From the NCBI GenBank assembly GCA_963681505.1, contig OY811971.1, forward strand, positions 4,731,545-4,795,544: 64,000 nucleotides of DNA, in the 5' to 3' direction. Shown piece after piece: positions 63,710-64,000 of the stretch (position 1 is the first letter of the stretch; the number at the start of each line of letters is the position of its first letter). The translations under genes were made by a program, and so were the position numbers. The notes below the pieces were generated by a model. It saw only the letters and a program-made list of their open reading frames with translations. It did no database searches and was not told the DNA's origin. The DNA comes from Eunapius fragilis (lineage: Eukaryota; Porifera; Demospongiae; Spongillida; Spongillidae).

Positions 63710-64000
63710 GACCCCCATCACTTTCTGTCATCTCCCATCACTGTCCCCTCCTCCCCATCACTGTCCCCTTCTTCCCATCACTGTCCCCTCTCCACATCAC
63801 TGTTCCTTCTTACCTATCATTCTCCCCTCTCCCCATCTATGTCCCCTCCTTCCATCACTGTCCCCCTCCTTCCCGATCACTGTCCCCTCCTTCCAATCAC
63901 TACCTCTCCTTCCCACCCACACCTTCCCATCACTGTCCCCTCCTCCCCTGAGGGCACTGTCACCTTCCCATCACTGTCCCCTCCTCCCCTCACTGTCACC
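63710..64000. repeat. CT-rich minisatellite reaching the window end
   Basis: Imperfect units of about 20 bases, consensus CCCATCACTGTCCCCTCCTY, about 14 units, continuing past 64000. Confidence 0.9.

Overview
The window looks like nuclear DNA of a simple animal, most likely a demosponge close to Amphimedon. Genes carry spliceosomal introns, some only about 50-60 bases long. The DNA is AT-rich and packed with small inverted-repeat elements. The gene content (ankyrin-ROC-COR-death-domain proteins in tandem, Helitron proteins whose N-terminus is built from DPEKK repeats) also fits sponges. The taxonomic call is inference from gene style; no search was run.

Four host loci can be supported. (1) 5673-27221 (+): an ankyrin-repeat / ROC GTPase / COR / death-domain protein spread over at least eight exons. 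Its ROC intron has swallowed a decayed Ty3/gypsy retrotransposon (19137-23230). (2) About 33974-40923 (+): a tandem paralogue with the same exon plan that ends after COR without a death domain. (3) 52841-54358 (+): an intronless 505-codon gene fusing a D-Ala-D-Ala-ligase-type ATP-grasp domain to a SET methyltransferase domain. (4) 57612-58998 (-): a six-exon Rac/Cdc42-like GTPase of 194 residues in which most nucleotide-handling residues are replaced (G12C, A13L, A59S, Q61A, K116M, A159V in Rac numbering) although the reading frame is intact.

The rest is mostly mobile DNA. Positions 1-4790 are a decayed Helitron on the minus strand (Rep HUH domain, Pif1 helicase, DPEKK N-terminus), itself hit by a MITE and a palindrome. 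More Helitron N-termini lie at 7290-7525, 29893-30243 and 50565-51823, all on the minus strand. 46029-49354 is an integrase-type cut-and-paste element (Ginger-like) with terminal inverted repeats, an Ulp1-type protease and a PHD-like finger. Pieces of one non-LTR retrotransposon family lie at 10005-10613 (-) and 55242-56130 (+). At least a dozen foldback/MITE elements are scattered through introns and spacers, including a family with four copies and a probable fifth fragment (17697-17815, 23231-23475, 28952-29232, 29511-29792, 49823-50120). A 2.4-kb satellite whose monomer centres on the perfect palindrome GACTCCTGCAGGAGTC fills 60171-62561, and a second minisatellite runs off the right edge.

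The two ROCO-type genes look like an expanding family of intracellular sensor/adaptor proteins: ankyrin repeats for ligand or partner binding, ROC-COR as a GTP switch and dimeriser, death domain for recruitment. Each free-standing ankyrin repeat is one 99-nt exon with phase-0 boundaries, so repeats can be gained or lost without breaking the frame. The strongest candidates for new biology are the degenerate Rac-like GTPase, the ATP-grasp/SET fusion, and the duplicated palindromic satellite.
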